Shown: positions 27,636 to 40,310, counted from the first letter of the stretch. The stretch: 64,000 bases of DNA from Eopsaltria australis (GCA_034509425.1 JAVTVJ010000076.1:6138001-6202000), one strand, 5' to 3'. Made by a program: numbers and translations. Notes: generated by a model not told the origin, from the letters alone.

Positions 27636-30600
27636 AGATGTTTCAATAGTTTTGATTCTATAGTATTAATCATTTACATTATTTAACTTTATTGTTCTTT
27701 ACCACTCAATTTTTTTTCTACTTTTAATAGAAAATAGCAATATACAGTAACATTTGTATTAACTGGTGTGTCATAAATCATAGAACATCATTTTATATGG
27801 AGCATTCAGGAATTTTCTACATAAGTATTGATTTCCATTCCTACCTAACAATATATGAATATCGATAGCAGAATTGTTAAAAATATCATAATTGTTTTAA
27901 AAATATTCCTAAAAGTTTTATTTGTAGTTTGTCTGCCTTGTTGTCAGAATTTACTGTTTCCAGTGTTTTTCTTCCTTAAAAAATCCTTTTAAACATTATC
28001 TTAAATTCATTTGTTTCTCACACTGGCTTTTTTTTAATTCATAAATTTTTGTCATTTAAGTATTTTCTCTATTTACAAAAAATATATCTATATATAGATG
28101 AAATGGCCTTAAAGTATGTCTAAACGTTTCTTTACATGAAAAGGTAACTGAGAATATATATGAAATTAATTTTTTTGAAAGTGTGAGTAACCTGGAGGAA
28201 AGAAAGGCATATTTAGCATTTGAGAATGACTGTTGCAAGAGTTTACAATTACTGCAGAGCGCAGAATGAAAATCAAAAATGAACAGTGCATTGGAGATAT
28301 TTCTTGCAATGAATAACACAAAATTCAGCAAAATGCATATTACTGCACTCACCAAAGATCAAATATACAAATAGAATAAAAAGGAATGAGTGATTAAACA
28401 GCATTTTTGCTTTGAAAAATGCAATAAGAAAAGATAACAGAATACTTAGTAGAATGGATAATTCAGTAGTAGAATTCTAGGACATCCTAAGAGAACTACT
28501 ACCTATGGAGTACGAGTGACTGCTCCACTTATCAACAGTGTTGATGTCCAGCTTTTGGTCTTATATTAAAAGATGTAGAAAAGCAGTAGAGATGAAAATA
28601 ACAAAATTAAGTAAAATATTCAAAATCAGAACTTCTGAAGAAAAGTAGAAGAGATTTGGCTGATCCAGTCTTGCAAACAGAAGTTTGATAAGCACAGGGG
28701 TAATGGTCTTCCACTGTAGCTGTAAAAGTTTAATATTGCTCTCCAAAAATGTGTTTTCAGTGTTTCCAATATGTTATTTGGTATAAGTGATAAACATTAT
28801 TTAAAAAATTATAGGCAAATATTGAGGAAAACTGTCTAATTATCCAAGCAAATAAATAGGCTATTGTGAAGATCTAAATTTTAGAATACAAATCACTGGA
28901 CATTCTTTAAGAGTGGGCTGAGAATATTTGGCCTTACCTGAGCTCAAAAGAAGGGCCTGAATAATGTGTGGTTTTGTTAACAGTTTCTTGACACTTTCTG
29001 GAACAGGTTTCTTTTTAATATGGAAATACTACCAATGATAATCAAATACACATGAAAATCCAATATCTTTTCAAAGCTGTATTTTTTTGTTTTATGCTAT
29101 GTCATCTCTTTAAAGAGTGCCTATATGAGAAAGACATTTCATCAGTCTTTATATGTTTCAATGACTGGCTACATTTCATACATATTAAAGTACAAATGAA
29201 ACTTCGTTGACTGTCTACACTGGTAACAACAATGCGATATTTGTATCCTGCAGAACAAGATGAATCCTGACAGTACATTTACCTTTTCTAGCATATTTTT
29301 AGCTACTGGATGTGTGAATGGTTATAAGAAAGAAAATATTTGGAGATTTATCACTGTAATTGAATCTGAGGAAAGACAAATATGTGATTGGTAGAATTGT
29401 GTTTCAGTTAAGTGAGCAGTAGATACAGAGCCCTCAGAGAAGGAAATAAGCAATTTCATCGCTAACTGATAAATCAACAATATCTGTTTGCTCTATTGTG
29501 GGTGTGTTACAATGCAACAAATAAATTGTGTTCATTAAATATTTTCTTGGAGGATTAATGAGCACTGATAATAAACCATAGCGGCACAATGAAATGCACC
29601 ACAATTATTTATCCAGTTGCGGTGGGAGGCTGGAGGAACAACCCATTGTTATAATCCATTTTAGCTAAAAAGAAGCCTCTTTCCCTCTAAATGTGAAGTT
29701 TTCCCCATCATTAGAGGGTACTGCATATTGCACCCTTGTTCTGTGTCTAGTATACAGAATATCTAAACAGCAATTGTGAGGTAAACTTTAAAAACTGGGC
29801 TTAATATGAAATTAGGCTTTATATTTACAGAAGAGGAGATGTAGGCCTATACTTTTCCTAATAGTTTATTTCATTTAAACAGAATAATTCTAAATGCTAA
29901 AGCAAAGTCATCCTGCAAATGTCATGGTTTATAGCTATGTATAGTAAATTCAGCCCATAATCTTGGGTGGACTTCTTGTTGTTTTACTTATAAATTAAAA
30001 AATAGGAATAAAAACTTCTTCAAATTTGCTAAAACTCCCAGATTATCTCAGATTTTGGCTGTCATCAGGCATCAGTACCATTTATTCATCAAGTACTGCC
30101 ATCTTGTGGAATTAGAGTAATCAAAGCAAATCCTAAATGGAGGAAAAGAAATACATTTTTCCAACAGGATCTCCCACTGCATCACAAAAAGAAGACTAAA
30201 ACTTATTTCTTGTACAAACATCATAACTGCACAAAAGTAAAATTATGGGATGGGTGTTTTGCACGCTTTGCCTTTGAATAGGCAAAATTTAGCCATGTTA
30301 TGGACACCTGGTTTTCAGTGACCTTATTAGAGTTCATATCACAATCTTCTTTTTATGTCTTCACTTGCACCCAAAATACCACTTAATTACAGGACTGGTG
30401 AAAAGGCTGTCCAGAAACCTCATTAAAAAACCCCAGAAACCTGTTAAAAGGATGAAAGGAGTAATTTCTTAAGAGGAAAACCCTGAAGCAAATCTGGGAA
30501 ACATTCAGGCAGTAACAAACACAGGAGGAAATATTTGGTGCTATCTGAATGCTTCAGCACAGCTCTCTTTACAATACTTCAGGCATTATTTCATACTGAC

Positions 30601-33567
30601 CCAAAATGATAGAAAGACTTTTGCATTACCGTAGTACTGACATTTTCTGCATCAGAATATCTCCAAAATCACTAAGAAAAATGTTGATATGCCAATATTA
30701 CAGCTACATCCATTATGGGAAGTACATCTCATTGTGACAGTTTAGGAATTAGTGTTGTTTAACAGAGAAAATATAACTACAGAAATCATTTAAGAAATTA
30801 TATTAAGCAAGATTTCACACTATAAATCCATTCCGGCAGGAAATAGATGAACTCTTCTTAGTACTTCATCACCAAGTGACCCAGATTCTCAACTACATAG
30901 GCTACTAAAAAGTGTGTAATAAAATACAGAAACAAATTGGACATTAGGAAGGCTTTCCAAACCATCTTCAGAAAAAAAGATAAAAATTTCCTTAGAGACA
31001 TTCTTCCGTAAACAAGGCTGGTCATTCATAAAAGGAGCTCTCAGTTTTGCAGTTACCAAAACTACTTACCATTTTTACACTAAGACATTATAATATAAGA
31101 GAATGTAGCAGCAGAAGAATTTTTCAGCCCACGAGACAAATGTCAATTTACAACTGTTCTATAATACATAATTTCACCATCTTTTTATTCTCTGTTTCAG
31201 TTTCTGTTGATGCAAAGTATCTGTGGAAAACTTTATTTTGTGTTGGCAGTCAACCGTAATTTCCAAGAAGGGCTCTGCATCCTCTTAAGCATACATTGTT
31301 AAAAAACCTTCAACTTTCTGTATACTACAGTATTTAGTTTTCTCTTATGTCTTAAAGTTATTTTTCCCTATTGAAAGCAAATTGTGTACAGCATGGAAAA
31401 ACCATTTACCAAGTTTTTTCTCAAAAGTAGATGACTTCATAATGTCCATATCTAAAGTAATTATTTTCTGGTTTACTTGTTTGGTTTATTTAGACTTTGG
31501 TAGAACTGGCTTTTAGCCTAAAATACTCTTGAAGTTATTTCTCAGGCTTGAGATGCATCTCTGGAGTTCAATATCCTATTAAAAAATATTGCAATGACAG
31601 TTGTATTTTTGTTTAGCTAAATGACACCTGTTCTAAAATCTTCTAACGTAAACCATTATAGGAAAATTCAGGCTTGAAGTTCAGTAAAAACTGCAGTGAA
31701 CTTTGTAAAAATAGACCTGGTGTCATCTGATTGGTCTTAGGCTTCTGAAATCCCGTAAGTTCACTCAGCAGTTCACCATTTTTAAGAACAGGATTTTAGA
31801 TAATATTTAAATGCTTCTCTTCTTACAGTTTGCATGTGCTCCTGTGCTGAACTCCTGCGGGACTTGTGACATGTAACTACATCCACTGTTGTTTCAGAAT
31901 ATTTTACTGTGCTTGTACTATAGATTTCACACTTGTCTACAGAGACACAGCTATGTTTTAAATGTTGATTCTTCGTTATTGTCTTTTTATTAGTTTGATT
32001 TTCTTTAATATTTCTTTGCTATCAGTTGGATATTGACTTATGCGTGATGCTGCCAGTAGGAAAACAAACCAGCAAAAGAAAACAAAACCAACCCCCAGGT
32101 TTTGTACTTGGCCAGCCTTTGCTAGCAATTGTGCTTTTTTACAAATTCTAACTTGTAATTTTTCTGGCGTACAAAGCAGAAACAGTCAGAGACCAAGAAT
32201 GTGAACAGCAATGCATGCTTCATCCTCTACTAGGGTTTCAAATTTAGAAGTGTGAGATATTTGCACAATGGATCAATGTCAAGGTACACGCATTTTCCCT
32301 TAATTGCAGTCATTCTGTGAACACCCTTTTGTAAAATCACTTCTGCAAGATCATCCATCTATTTCTGTCAGCTAAAAACTGTGGGATCCCCAGATCCCAA
32401 GCCAGCTGTGGTTGTTTCTGGCTGGTCTGCAACATTTTCCTGAGATATTTGCACTGAAGCGTATGCATAGTGCATGGACATGACCCTCAAAATTGTATTT
32501 AAGAATCTGCAGAACTCATGAACCAGATCTAATGGGACAAAAAAAATTCATGGAGTGTCTAAGGGGGTTTACTCCTGCAAAGGAGACCAAGAATTCCAGG
32601 TTCATTCCAGATCTGAGCAATCAGATGCATTCTTAAGGTACTTTAAAGTATATTCCTGGGACTTTGCTTTTTAGAAATGAAAAATAGGAGCAATTCTTTC
32701 TGTGTGAATGGGCTGACAAGGATCAAGACACTTTTTTCTGGATTTCAGAATTTGGGCTCCTGGCTGGAATATAGATGTTGAAGGTGTGTGCTAAAATAAA
32801 ACAAACAAACAAAAAAAAAAGCATTAACCACAGCTTTACAGCATAAATGCTTTGAGTTTCAGATTTGGCAGGAGTCCTGTTACTTTTTTTCCTCAGGACC
32901 CTATCCCAGTGCACATTCATCCATCACACCATTTTTAACAGCAAAAATAATTAAGAAAGTGACAAAATGACAGTATCCCCCTGGATTCAGCACCGGCAAA
33001 GACTAAGTATTTCATTTCCTTAGAGGCACAAAAACTTATTGCCTGAAATCTGTTCCTTAGTATTAATTCTAATTAATAAATGAATAATTAATTGTAAGTG
33101 GTTTTAGGCTACAAATGGAGAAAATTCTCTTCTGTGTGAACTGCCAGTGAACCCACACAGATGACTGGTTTGCATTTGGTTTGAACTACTTTTAAACCAG
33201 AGCAATTAGCGAGACTGATTGCTTTCCATTTGAATTGGTAACAGGTCTTCAGTCAAAGCCTATGCATTTTCCTTCAACTTGTGTATTCATCATCACTTTG
33301 TAGAATTTTATACTGCCATGAATCATTTTTTTGCCAGATGAAGCATTATGGCAAAATGTGGCAATAAAATTTTTAGAGACATATTTGGGGCATAATTAGT
33401 ATTTTGCCTGAAACATAATAGAAGAGGAAGGAAAATCTGAACACTCAGAGAACTCTCTGAGAGACCTTAATTCCTTAGAGTCCTGTGTAGCCACTCAGAA
33501 TTACCAATAAATCTAAAAACTATTTTAACAAAAAGTCAATGTGTGCAGTTCAATTCCCCATTTTGAG

Positions 33568-33573
33568 GCAGAC
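33568..33573. repeat. Target-site duplication, left copy
   Basis: GCAGAC lies immediately before the TG that starts the LTR. It is identical to the six bases directly after the terminal CA (34171-34176). Confidence 0.9.
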
Positions 33574-34170
33574 TGTTGTGGTGGTTCCAAGTCCCCAGAA
33601 AACCCTTTCCCCCTCATCCCACTAGGAAGCCCGGGGCTGGGGACCCCCCTGGAGCAGAGCCCGGGGTGGTTTGCCCTGTGGATGGGCCGGGCTTCCCGGG
33701 GGCTGGCTACCCTGTCACCAGCTGCCACTCTCCTGTCTTATCACCTTTAGGCTCCAGAACTCTGTACTTGATTGTACTATCCCCTGCCAGTCTCCCCTTC
33801 TCCTCCCCCTTCCCTTCCCAGTTGGTTCCTGTCCCCCGACCCCTCCCTGGTTCCTCCCCCAAGCCCATCAGTGATTGGTTTGTAATCCCTCAATAAAAGT
33901 CTGATGCAGAAGGTGCCCCAGGTCTTTCACCTGGGTGCCCAGAGAGGTGGTGGCACGGTGTCTCTATTATCCCGGGTGAACAAACCCTCCCCCCATACTC
34001 CGGCTCATCGGTTACAGTGACCACCGAAAAGGGTGGACACAGCCTGCGGTAAGGGGCGAGAGACCCGACAGCAGGGAACCCGCTCAGGTCGGGGACACTG
34101 GCTGTAAACGCCGTAGGGCTGCTGTCCGAGACCCTGGTGGGCAGCTGGCCGGCCCAAGACAACGGCCACA
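33574..34170 (+). mobile_element. Solo LTR of an endogenous retrovirus (ERVK-like)
   Basis: A 597 bp GC-rich island stands out from AT-rich intron. It begins TGTTGTGGTGG, ends GGCCACA, and is flanked by a perfect 6 bp duplication, so both ends can be set to the base. Inside are a pyrimidine-rich tract (about 33775-33870), an AATAAA signal at 33892-33897 and a 7 bp-stem hairpin just after it (33917-33935), as expected near a retroviral R region. The flanking sequence holds no gag, pol or env, so this is a solo LTR left by recombination between the two LTRs of a provirus. Six-base duplications suit class II (ERVK or alpharetrovirus-like) elements. Subfamily is not determined. Frames such as 33576-33896 and 33890-34162 are artefacts of its GC content. 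Confidence 0.93.
33892..33897 (+). terminator. LTR polyadenylation signal AATAAA
   Basis: A canonical AATAAA lies about 320 bases into the LTR. It is followed after 19 bases by a perfect hairpin (CCCAGGT, loop CTTTC, ACCTGGG). It has the same orientation as CNTN5, so it could in principle end transcripts early. Use is not shown. Confidence 0.75.
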
Positions 34171-34176
34171 GCAGAC
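34171..34176. repeat. Target-site duplication, right copy
   Basis: GCAGAC directly follows the LTR end and matches 33568-33573 exactly. Confidence 0.9.
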
Positions 34177-35957
34177 TTCCCCTCCTGTTAGCTAAGTATG
34201 TTCAGTCCTTTAACACAGCGTTTTTGTATTGGTACCATCTGTTTTTTAGAAGAAAATTTTCGTCTGATTTCAAAAGTAGAGTAAACTTCCTAAAATTTAT
34301 TCAGAAGGTAGTGCATCTTTATAATGCTATATGCACTGTTTGCTTATACTGGCTGAAAAAGCAGTCACTGTGCTTCTCTATTCCTTTCTCACCATGATGT
34401 CAGGGGACAGTACAACATAAGGATAGAAAAGACAAATCAGCTGGAATTTCTAATGCTTTCTATACTGCTAAAGTGCATGCCTGGCTAGGATGTGACATGT
34501 TTCACACTTCTTATAACAAGAACAGCTGTACCAGTTCTTCTCCTATCATTAGAAGAAAAGCACATAGCAAAATTTAAATTTTGAGGTGTTTCCTCTCACC
34601 CCTTTGACCCTCTCTTCTTCGAACTAACTTGATATCAAGAAAACACTTTAACTGTCATGGGGACAAAAGTATGAGAGAATCAGACTGACATACTCAAAAT
34701 TACTGTCTTCCTCTTGCTGCTGAAGTTGAGTAGTCACACAAGAAATGTCAGTGTAAAAGCTTGGGAATTGTTATACCAGTGGAGCAGTTTGCATCTTGGA
34801 GCAGTAGAGGGGACTTTACATTCCTGGGCTAGCATTAGCTTTTCTCATTTTGAAATCTGGTTTTTGAAGGCTGTACAGTGGGGAGACTACAGAACAAATT
34901 ACAGAAAATGTGCCAGCTTAAGTGGTGAAAAATATTTTTTTAAAGTGTGAAGAAAGAATGAAACAATGGAAGACAAATTCAAAAGGAGAACAATGTGTAA
35001 AGAAGTATACATAGGGTTAAGGCTTTAAAGTCAGAGTTGGTGGAATTCCACATGAATAATTCCCTTCAAGGAGCATCCTGCTACATCAGAATCTCATTAA
35101 CTTTACTGATACTTCTAATGTTGAGACATAAATGAATCTAGGTTTTTATTAAATCATGATATAATCGCATATGGAATTATAGGAAATAACATTTTCTTTC
35201 TCAACTAATTATTATGAGTATAAAGGAAAAAGTATATAATGTAAATACAATAGACAATTCATGGGATAAAAATAAGAACCAAGGGACTGAATTTAATTGC
35301 TATTTTTAAAAGTCACTGATTAGTTGGTGGCCTTTGTTTTAGGAATTATTAATTGATTGTATGGGATTTAAGATGCATAAAAGAAGGGTTAAGAAATTCT
35401 TCAATGAAGCTGATGTAAAAGATAGAACTGTAAGGCAGTAATATCACCTACTAGGTAGGTTGAAGAGTTATTAGAATCCGGTGATTTTAAAACAGGCATC
35501 CAGAATGAACCGTGCTTATACACACACTTGCAGAAGACATCGATAGCTCTGTAGGAATTATCTTGATATATTTCACTGCAAATCTGAAGAAGTAGAGAAA
35601 ATAATTCTTTGGAGGTTATTATTGGTTTGACCCAACAGGCTAGAAAAGGGAATTGTCTAATATCTTATTGCTGTTTTTGAGTCTGATGAATAATTCAATT
35701 ATTTTACCTGAACTAAATCTGTCTTCACAGGGAACTTGTGGATTCAACATTTATGTTATTTTCAAAATCCCTAGGGGAGAAAGAGTATTCACCTTAATTC
35801 TAAACTAAACAAATAAAAGGTTTTTTAAATCTTTAGCTTTTTTCCCCAATAGATTATTGAAATAAAGCTAATGAACATTTATTTAGTGTATGTATCAACA
35901 TGACACAGTAGTGGTTCTGTAATTACTTTCTCTTATTTTCTTTCTGTGTCCTTTTAG

Positions 35958-36161
35958 AGATCATCTACAGCTGGGTGTTTAATGAATTCCCATCTTTTGT
36001 GGCAGAAGACAGCAGGCGCTTCATCTCTCAGGAGACAGGCAATCTCTACATCTCCAAGGTGCAACCATCCGACGTTGGCAGCTACATATGCCTGGTAAAA
36101 AACACAGTGACAAACGCCAGAGTTTTGAGTCCTCCTACACCTCTGACACTGAGAAACGATG
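35958..36161 (+). CDS. CNTN5: Contactin-5 internal exon B (most of Ig domain 2)
   Basis: This 204-base exon follows a strong acceptor (TTTCTTTCTGTGTCCTTTTAG) and ends at a G/GTAAGAA donor, with phase 1 at both ends. It completes the split Glu codon and adds 67 codons plus one base. Landmarks are the strand C Trp in [24 protein letters not shown], the DxGxYxC signature SDVGSYIC carrying the second disulphide Cys (52 residues after the Cys in exon A), and the domain-end linker [11 protein letters not shown]. The [12 protein letters not shown] and PPTPL-LRND blocks are diagnostic of the CNTN4/5/6 group; FVAEDSRR and [12 protein letters not shown] favour CNTN5. There are no frame breaks, so the exon appears functional. 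It lies 21.6 kb after exon A and 14.8 kb before exon C. Confidence 0.95.
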
Positions 36162-36404
36162 GTAAGAAAGGCATTGTTTCTGGGTACTACATGAAAGAAA
36201 ACTACTGAAGCAAACATACTCTAATTAATTTAAGAACCATGATTTTATTGTTTTTCAGTATATGCATGCATTTTCTGCAGCAACTGGCAAAAGAAAGTTG
36301 TTCATAGAGGCAGTTTCTTTTAAAACATCCAGACATTGTGAAAATATTTAAATCCGCGAAGGCTGAGGTACAAACTGACACCTTTTTCTATATTTTTGTT
36401 TAGA

Positions 36405-36614
36405 ACACTTACTCCACCTTGCTATTCTGACGTTCTGTCACTGACAGAAGCACATCCCCTTTCCAGACAATGTCTATTTCCTTAGGGCTCTGTTCAGTTG
36501 CCTCAATTCGAGTGGCCACTGCCACACTGACACTCTCAGGCACCTGAGACATCCACAGGGGGCTGGCAAATGTCACATGGGGCATACAGACCATCCTGCA
36601 GGATGCTAGGAGAT
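36405..36614. other. Unidentified GC-richer segment abutting CR1
   Basis: About 210 bases with higher GC than the surrounding intron lie directly upstream of the CR1 homology. The - strand is open from 36409 through 36750. The part before CR1 reads with ordinary-looking protein composition (for example SVSVAVATRIEATEQSPKEI). I cannot match it to CR1 ORF1, to the endonuclease region or to any family I recognise. It could be an inverted CR1 5' piece, part of another repeat, or chance. Confidence 0.35.
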
Positions 36615-37600
36615 CATTCATGCATTTGACCACTGTAGTTAAAGACAACACAAAAAGTTTCCCTAAATACACTGGCAGCAAAAGGAGGGTTGAGGAGAGT
36701 CTCCATCCTTTGCTGGGTGCAGAATGTAGCATAGTGTCAGAGGATGACAAAAGTCTGAAATACTTAGTGCCATCTTTGCCTCAGTCTTTAATGCCAAAAC
36801 CAGTTGTACTCAGGATACCTAACTCCCAGAGCTGGAAGTTAGAGATGGGGATTATGGGGAGTGATATCCCCATAATCCAAGAGGGAATGATTAGTGATCT
36901 GCTATGCCAGTTAGACACCCATGAGTCTATGGGCCTGTACGGGATGCAACCAACAGTAATGAGGGAGCTGGTAAAAGAGCCCACCAAGCCACTCTCAATT
37001 ATTTATCAACAGTCCTGGTTATCCAGAAAAGTCCCAGTTGACTGGAAAATAGCAAATATGAGGCCGGTCTACAAGAAGGGTCAGAAGGGCAGTCCAGATG
37101 CTAGGTTCCCTTTTGGGTCACCATAACCCCAGGCAGTGCTTTAGGCTGAGATCAGAGTGATTGGAAAGCTGCCCAGCAGAAAAGAACCCGGGGTTGCTGG
37201 GCAGCAGTGGCTGAACATGAGCCAGCAGTGTCAAGGTGGCCAAGGCAGCCATTGGCATCCTGGCCTGCATCAGCAATGGTGTGGTCAGCAGGACCAGGGC
37301 AGGGGTTGACTGTCCTGCTGTATTCAGCACTGGTGAGGCCACATCTCAGATATGTGTCCTGTTCTGGGCCACTCACTTGAAAAATGGGAGATTAAGGTGC
37401 TGGAGTGAGTCCAAAGAAGGGCGCTCAAGCTGGTAGAGGTCTAGAAAACACATCCTATGAGGAGTGGCTGAGGGACCTGGGATTGTTTAGCCTGGAGAAG
37501 AGAAGGCTCATGGGAGAGCTTATCACTGCCTGAAAGGAACTTACAGAGAGGTGGGTGTCTCTACTGCCATATCTCAATGGAAGAGAGAAAATGGACAATA
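36615..37600 (+). mobile_element. CR1 LINE ORF2 fragment with internal deletion
   Basis: The + strand encodes a decayed CR1 ORF2 from the linker after the endonuclease (VKDNTKSFPKYTGSKRR) into the start of the reverse transcriptase (DLLCQLDTHESMGLYGMQP, PLSIIYQQSW, VPVDWKIANMRPVYKKGQKG). At about 37100-37115 it jumps to the C-terminal region (CCCCAGGCAGTGCTTTAGGC, then AGCTGCCCAGCAGAAAAGAA, CTGAACATGAGCCAGCAGTG, GAGGAGTGGCTGAGGGACCT). The polymerase palm, including the catalytic aspartate motif, is therefore missing. The 3' untranslated region and octamer end are also missing, so the copy is truncated at both ends as well as internally. The C-terminal part is shifted and interrupted. It is not active. 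Confidence 0.93.
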
Positions 37601-40289
37601 TTTTCCACCTTTCCAAGGTGTTCCACTTCCAATTATGCTTTCTAGTTCCTCACAGCAATTCAGCATACATGAATCCATACCTACATAAATCAGAGAGAGA
37701 AAGAGAGAGAAATTTTTGAGAGTTTTCTTTTGTCTTGCTTATAGGTTTTTCTCGAACTAATACTAGTGCTATGCTACAAACACATTCCAAAAGCTGGATT
37801 TAAACACAGATTACTTAGTTTAATAAAATAAATTAAAAATATGTTCACCAATTAGAATGGAATTAAGTTAATGTTTATTTGTTGTGATAAACTTAAGTTT
37901 CCTTCTGCATAACATGTAGCCTCTGCAGCAAAAAGCTGGTACTGTAATGCTTCACTTTCTATTTTCTTTTGCTTGTATAGTACTTATGTTAATTATTGAG
38001 TTTCAGGTGTTTAATTTTACTGACTTAACATAGTGAACTTGATATTTTTTATAAAATTAATTTTTTTAACATTAAACCCTCCAAACATTGACTGCCTTTT
38101 TAATGTTTGGGGTCTGAAAAAAATAGAATTTTATTGTCATATTTATTATCCATACCTTAATCTATTTATTCCTTATGATATTTCTTCATGCTTTTATTTA
38201 GTTCCATCTTATGCAGAAATTCAGCCGATTAATTATCCATCTTGTATTGACAGTACACAGGCACACAATACACTGTAAGAAATTGAGAGAGTAAATAAGG
38301 ATAAAGGCAGCAGTCTACATCACTGAGTTAAGAAAAAAAATCTATGAAGGAAAACACTGCAGATTTTTTTAAATGTCAAGTGGGTAGTAAATACCAGCCT
38401 CCAGCAAATTTGTGTTTCACGGCTGGCTGTCACACCACTGTGATAATCCAGCTTTCTGAACTGTGCAGGAGTATTGGGGAAGTGTTTGCACATAGATGAA
38501 CAGCTCCTCTACAATTTCCCAGTTTCCTGACTCATTTTTTCACACACATGAATTTCTACTAGGCTTCCATGCCTTAATTTTAATCTGTTGGGATTTATGA
38601 AAAGCTCCTTTCTTGTCATGGAATTCTTTAGCATTTCTTAGTAAATTGCTTGCTTTCCTGTGTGACTGAACAAGTTTCTCAGTGAAGAGATCTTTCTACA
38701 TAACCTTGCAGTCTCCATAAACTTACCATTAAAAAAAATATTAAGGAAAATGCTAAGTGCTAAATCATATTATCTGGGATATCTGTCTGGTTCTACCTTC
38801 TACACATAATGAAATAATATGGGCCTTTTAGTAACTATCTGGGATTATAATAAAAAATTTCCATTAATCATACTGTACTTTTTCATTTTCATACAAATGG
38901 CCTTAGGTAATATTACCTTGTCCATTGACAAATATTAAAGGGTGATGGCAACCTTTTTTAAGGATGCATTCATTATGTGCCAAAATACAGAATAACTGCT
39001 GAAAAGTAGTGCTAACTAGTTAACGAGAATTAAAGTAATTTATGGAGCAAGAAACAGCTGGGAATAGACCCCAAGAGGGAAGTGAGGATTTTAAAATGGC
39101 ATCAAAACAAACATTGAATTATCTGAAAATACACTCAACTCTGTGTTTGCTGAGTTGTGTTATATGATTTTTGAGTTTGGCTTTTAAAGCATTTCTGTTA
39201 TAAAATTACTTGAATTACATTGAACTTTTCAAATATTCACTTAGGTTTAAAAATAAAACATCTTTCTGAGTTCCAATGGTTGGCATCACAACTGACATTA
39301 CCCTAAGCAGTCAGCACATTTGTTAAAAACCACAGGAAGAGCTTGTGGTTTTAAACAGCTTTTACAAATTGCTCTATATAAATAAAACAATTTATATAGT
39401 CTGTATTCTGCAAGCATGTATATCATTAACTCAAAAATACCCTAATTGATTTATTTATCATCATTCTCTGATTTTGATGTATATACAGTACCTATGCCCA
39501 GGGGACTAGATAGCTTGTGACAAAAACACTCCAATGACAACATTGGTCTCTATCTACCTATGAGAAAGAAATGGAATAATATTGATGCATTCTGTCAAAC
39601 TCTGCAAAATTGTAAGAACTTACTGGGATTTTATTAATCTTTTATTTCTTCTGTGATGTGTCTCAAAGGGGAGCTTAGCTGCTTGATATGTAGCAAATTA
39701 AATAAAAACATCAAGAAGTCCTTCAATGGATTCTGAATAAAATGAATACATCATTTATTCAGATGTCCTTGACAATCAGTCATTTCATATAATTCAATTT
39801 CACTTCAAGCTGGGTTATAAAAACACCCTAAAATTCTGAGGAGATAAGTTTCATCAGGAAATAAAAATAAAATATGCATCATATCATTATCTGCCTTTTA
39901 ATGCATTATGAACTTTGAGGAATTATTTGATGACTGTTTACAAATAATAAACAGCTTTGCTAAATTGTATCGTCGCAGGCTTGGATGCTGATTGGGAGCA
40001 GTAAATTATCTTGACTCATAAAAACAACAGAAAGTCTTTTCAAATTTAGGAAATAGAAACCCAGGGAATGTAAAACATTTGATGTTTGAGAGCATAAGAC
40101 AGTTATTTCAAATTCACACATATTTATTCCAGTTTTTCTTGCTTTTTTATTCTTCTTATCTCTTTTTATTTCTTTGGAAAACTTGTTAACTTTAGCATTA
40201 TTACTGTACAGTAGGGAATTACGTAATTCTTCATTCTAGCTCTGTGCAGTTACTGCATATTAGCTTTGCTATGATGAAATTTCCAGGGT

Positions 40290-40310
40290 AAAAAAAAAAA
40301 AAAAAAAAAA
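40290..40310 (+). repeat. Poly(A) run, 21 bases
   Basis: An uninterrupted A run is followed by CCCC. No retrocopy is recognisable upstream and no flanking duplication is evident, so it is treated as a simple homopolymer. Confidence 0.85.

Larger units (their letters stand above)
14342..35957 (+). other. CNTN5: CNTN5 intron between exons A and B (21,616 bp)
   Basis: The intron is bounded by a GTACAG donor and an acceptor with a long pyrimidine tract ending CCTTTTAG. It carries two CR1 fragments (15924-16120 and 27118-27635), a solo LTR (33574-34170), a 20 bp palindrome (18360-18379) and a G/T-rich then A/C-rich low-complexity patch (21080-21330). A 135-codon open frame at 19051-19458 has no recognisable domain and I do not call it a gene. 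Outside these I see no genes, RNA genes or further exons. Confidence 0.88.

Noticed and set aside
33525..34162. Cluster of Pro/Gly/Ser-rich open frames on both strands
   Set aside because: They lie within or across the GC-rich solo LTR and have no retroviral protein or host-domain similarity that I can see.
36781..37436. Several overlapping frames on both strands downstream of exon B
   Set aside because: They are shadow frames of the decayed CR1 ORF2; only the + strand readings match CR1 protein.
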